The translations under genes and the position numbers were made by a program. The notes under the pieces were generated by a model that worked only from the letters and a program-made list of their open reading frames with translations, searched no databases and was not told the DNA's origin. 64,000 bases of DNA from an uncultured Roseibium sp. (GTDB lineage: Bacteria; Pseudomonadota; Alphaproteobacteria; Rhizobiales; Stappiaceae). Below, piece after piece: positions 63,240 through 64,000 of this stretch. The DNA is taken from the NCBI RefSeq assembly GCF_963675985.1, contig NZ_OY780958.1:1674001-1738000 (forward strand), read 5' to 3'. Positions within the stretch are counted from its first letter, which is position 1. The number at the start of each line of letters is the position of its first letter.

Positions 63240-64000
63240 TCAGATATTCAGAACGCGGCCGTAGGCATCGAGCACACTTTCTTTCATCATTTCCGACAGG
63301 GTCGGATGCGGGAACACCGTGTGCATCAGGTCTTCTTCGGTGGTTTCCAGGTTCATGGCGACCACGAAACCCTGAATGAGTTCGGTTACTTCCGCTCCGA
63401 CCATATGCGCGCCCAGAAGCTGGCCGGTCTTCTCGTCGAAGATGGTCTTGATCAGGCCTTCGGGTTCGCCGAGCGCGATCGCCTTGCCGTTGCCCATGAA
63501 CGGGAAGCGGCCAACCTTGATCTTGTAGCCCGCTTCCTTGGCCTTGGGTTCGGTCAGGCCAACGGAGGCGACCTGCGGGTTGCAGTAGGTACAGCCCGGG
63601 ATCATCGACTTGTCCATTGCATGGACATCCTTGCCGGCGATCTTTTCAACGCAGATGACGCCTTCATGCTCGGCTTTGTGGGCCAGCATGGGCGGCCCGG
63701 CGACATCGCCGATGGCATAGATGCCGGGGACATTGGTCCGGCCGTAGCCGTCGATGACCACGCAGCCGCGGTCGGTCTTCACGCCGAGGTCTTCAAGGCC
63801 GAGGTTCTCGATGTTGCCGACGACGCCGACGGCGGAGATCATCTTCTCGGCCGAGATTTCCTGCGTCTTGCCGTCCTTGGTTTCGACAGTGGCGGTCACT
63901 TTGCCATTGCCCTTGACCACTTTTGACACCTTGGCGTCGGTCAGGAACTTCAGGCCCTGCTTTTCCATCTGCTTTTTGGCGAGGCCGGAAATCTCCGGAT
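63240..64000 (-). CDS. lpdA: Dihydrolipoyl dehydrogenase (E3), C-terminal part, cut by the window end
   Basis: The reading frame runs off the right edge, so only about 253 residues of some 465 are present. Visible are the NAD-domain end, the second FAD motif GIYAIGDVAGPPMLAHKAEHEG, and the dimerisation domain with the catalytic HPTLSE (His-Glu) near the C-terminus. It reoxidises dihydrolipoamide on E2. Position beside lipA marks it as the pyruvate dehydrogenase-linked E3; operon B has no E3 of its own and may borrow it. Confidence 0.95.
   Translation of the reverse strand, partial: PEISGLAKKQMEKQGLKFLTDAKVSKVVKGNGKVTATVETKDGKTQEISAEKMISAVGVVGNIENLGLEDLGVKTDRGCVVIDGYGRTNVPGIYAIGDVAGPPMLAHKAEHEGVICVEKIAGKDVHAMDKSMIPGCTYCNPQVASVGLTEPKAKEAGYKIKVGRFPFMGNGKAIALGEPEGLIKTIFDEKTGQLLGAHMVGAEVTELIQGFVVAMNLETTEEDLMHTVFPHPTLSEMMKESVLDAYGRVLNI

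Overview
The window reads as chromosomal DNA of an alphaproteobacterium, most probably Hyphomicrobiales and perhaps close to the marine Stappiaceae (Roseibium/Labrenzia). The case rests on the order of the housekeeping genes in the right half: mazG, hflX, hfq, dat, trkA, ntrX, ntrY, ntrC, ntrB, dusB, the fused ispDF, cinA, a COQ10/RatA-type gene, lipA and lpd. That order is, from memory, typical of the group. GC is high almost throughout. The genus is a guess, because nothing in the sequence fixes it.

Region 1 (about 0.4-19.6 kb) is a catabolic island under an apparent local LacI-family regulator. Four copies of one 12-bp palindrome (GCAATCGATTGC and close variants) lie before the amidohydrolase/decarboxylase gene, in the gap between lacI and the transport operon (two copies), and before the second operon. 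Operon A encodes a 3-hydroxyisobutyrate-dehydrogenase-type oxidoreductase, a complete LIV-type ABC importer, a LigF-like glutathione transferase and a small DMT-type permease. Operon B encodes an M24-family protein with an altered metal site, 2-oxoacid dehydrogenase E1 alpha and beta, an E2 split into two complementary proteins around an aldehyde dehydrogenase, and a two-subunit molybdenum hydroxylase. The substrate cannot be named from sequence. An aromatic or ether-type compound is a reasonable guess.

Region 2 (19.6-33.2 kb) is mixed: a Cys-rich membrane protein, a carboxymuconolactone-decarboxylase-like protein, tatD with an MBL hydrolase, a TetR-controlled EmrAB-type efflux pair, recX, a divergent HxlR regulator/FMN reductase pair, a protein made of 17-residue RTX-like repeats, a patatin and arfB.

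Region 3 (31.9-44.3 kb) is a reductive pyrimidine / beta-amino acid degradation locus. Two tandem RutR-like regulators face RutR-box-like operators. The operon then encodes an omega-aminotransferase, methylmalonate/malonate semialdehyde dehydrogenase, a small cupin, a beta-ureidopropionase-type amidohydrolase, dihydropyrimidinase and an ABC importer without an adjacent binding protein. Two predicted secreted proteins, one in strikingly AT-rich DNA, interrupt the operon.

Region 4 (44.3-64 kb) is the conserved core: nucleotide clean-up, RNA chaperone and ribosome GTPase, potassium uptake, the ntrBC/ntrYX nitrogen-sensing pairs, isoprenoid synthesis, and lipoate synthesis with dihydrolipoyl dehydrogenase (cut by the window end). 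Three tandem paralogues of an unrecognised small secreted protein sit between cinA and the RatA-type gene.
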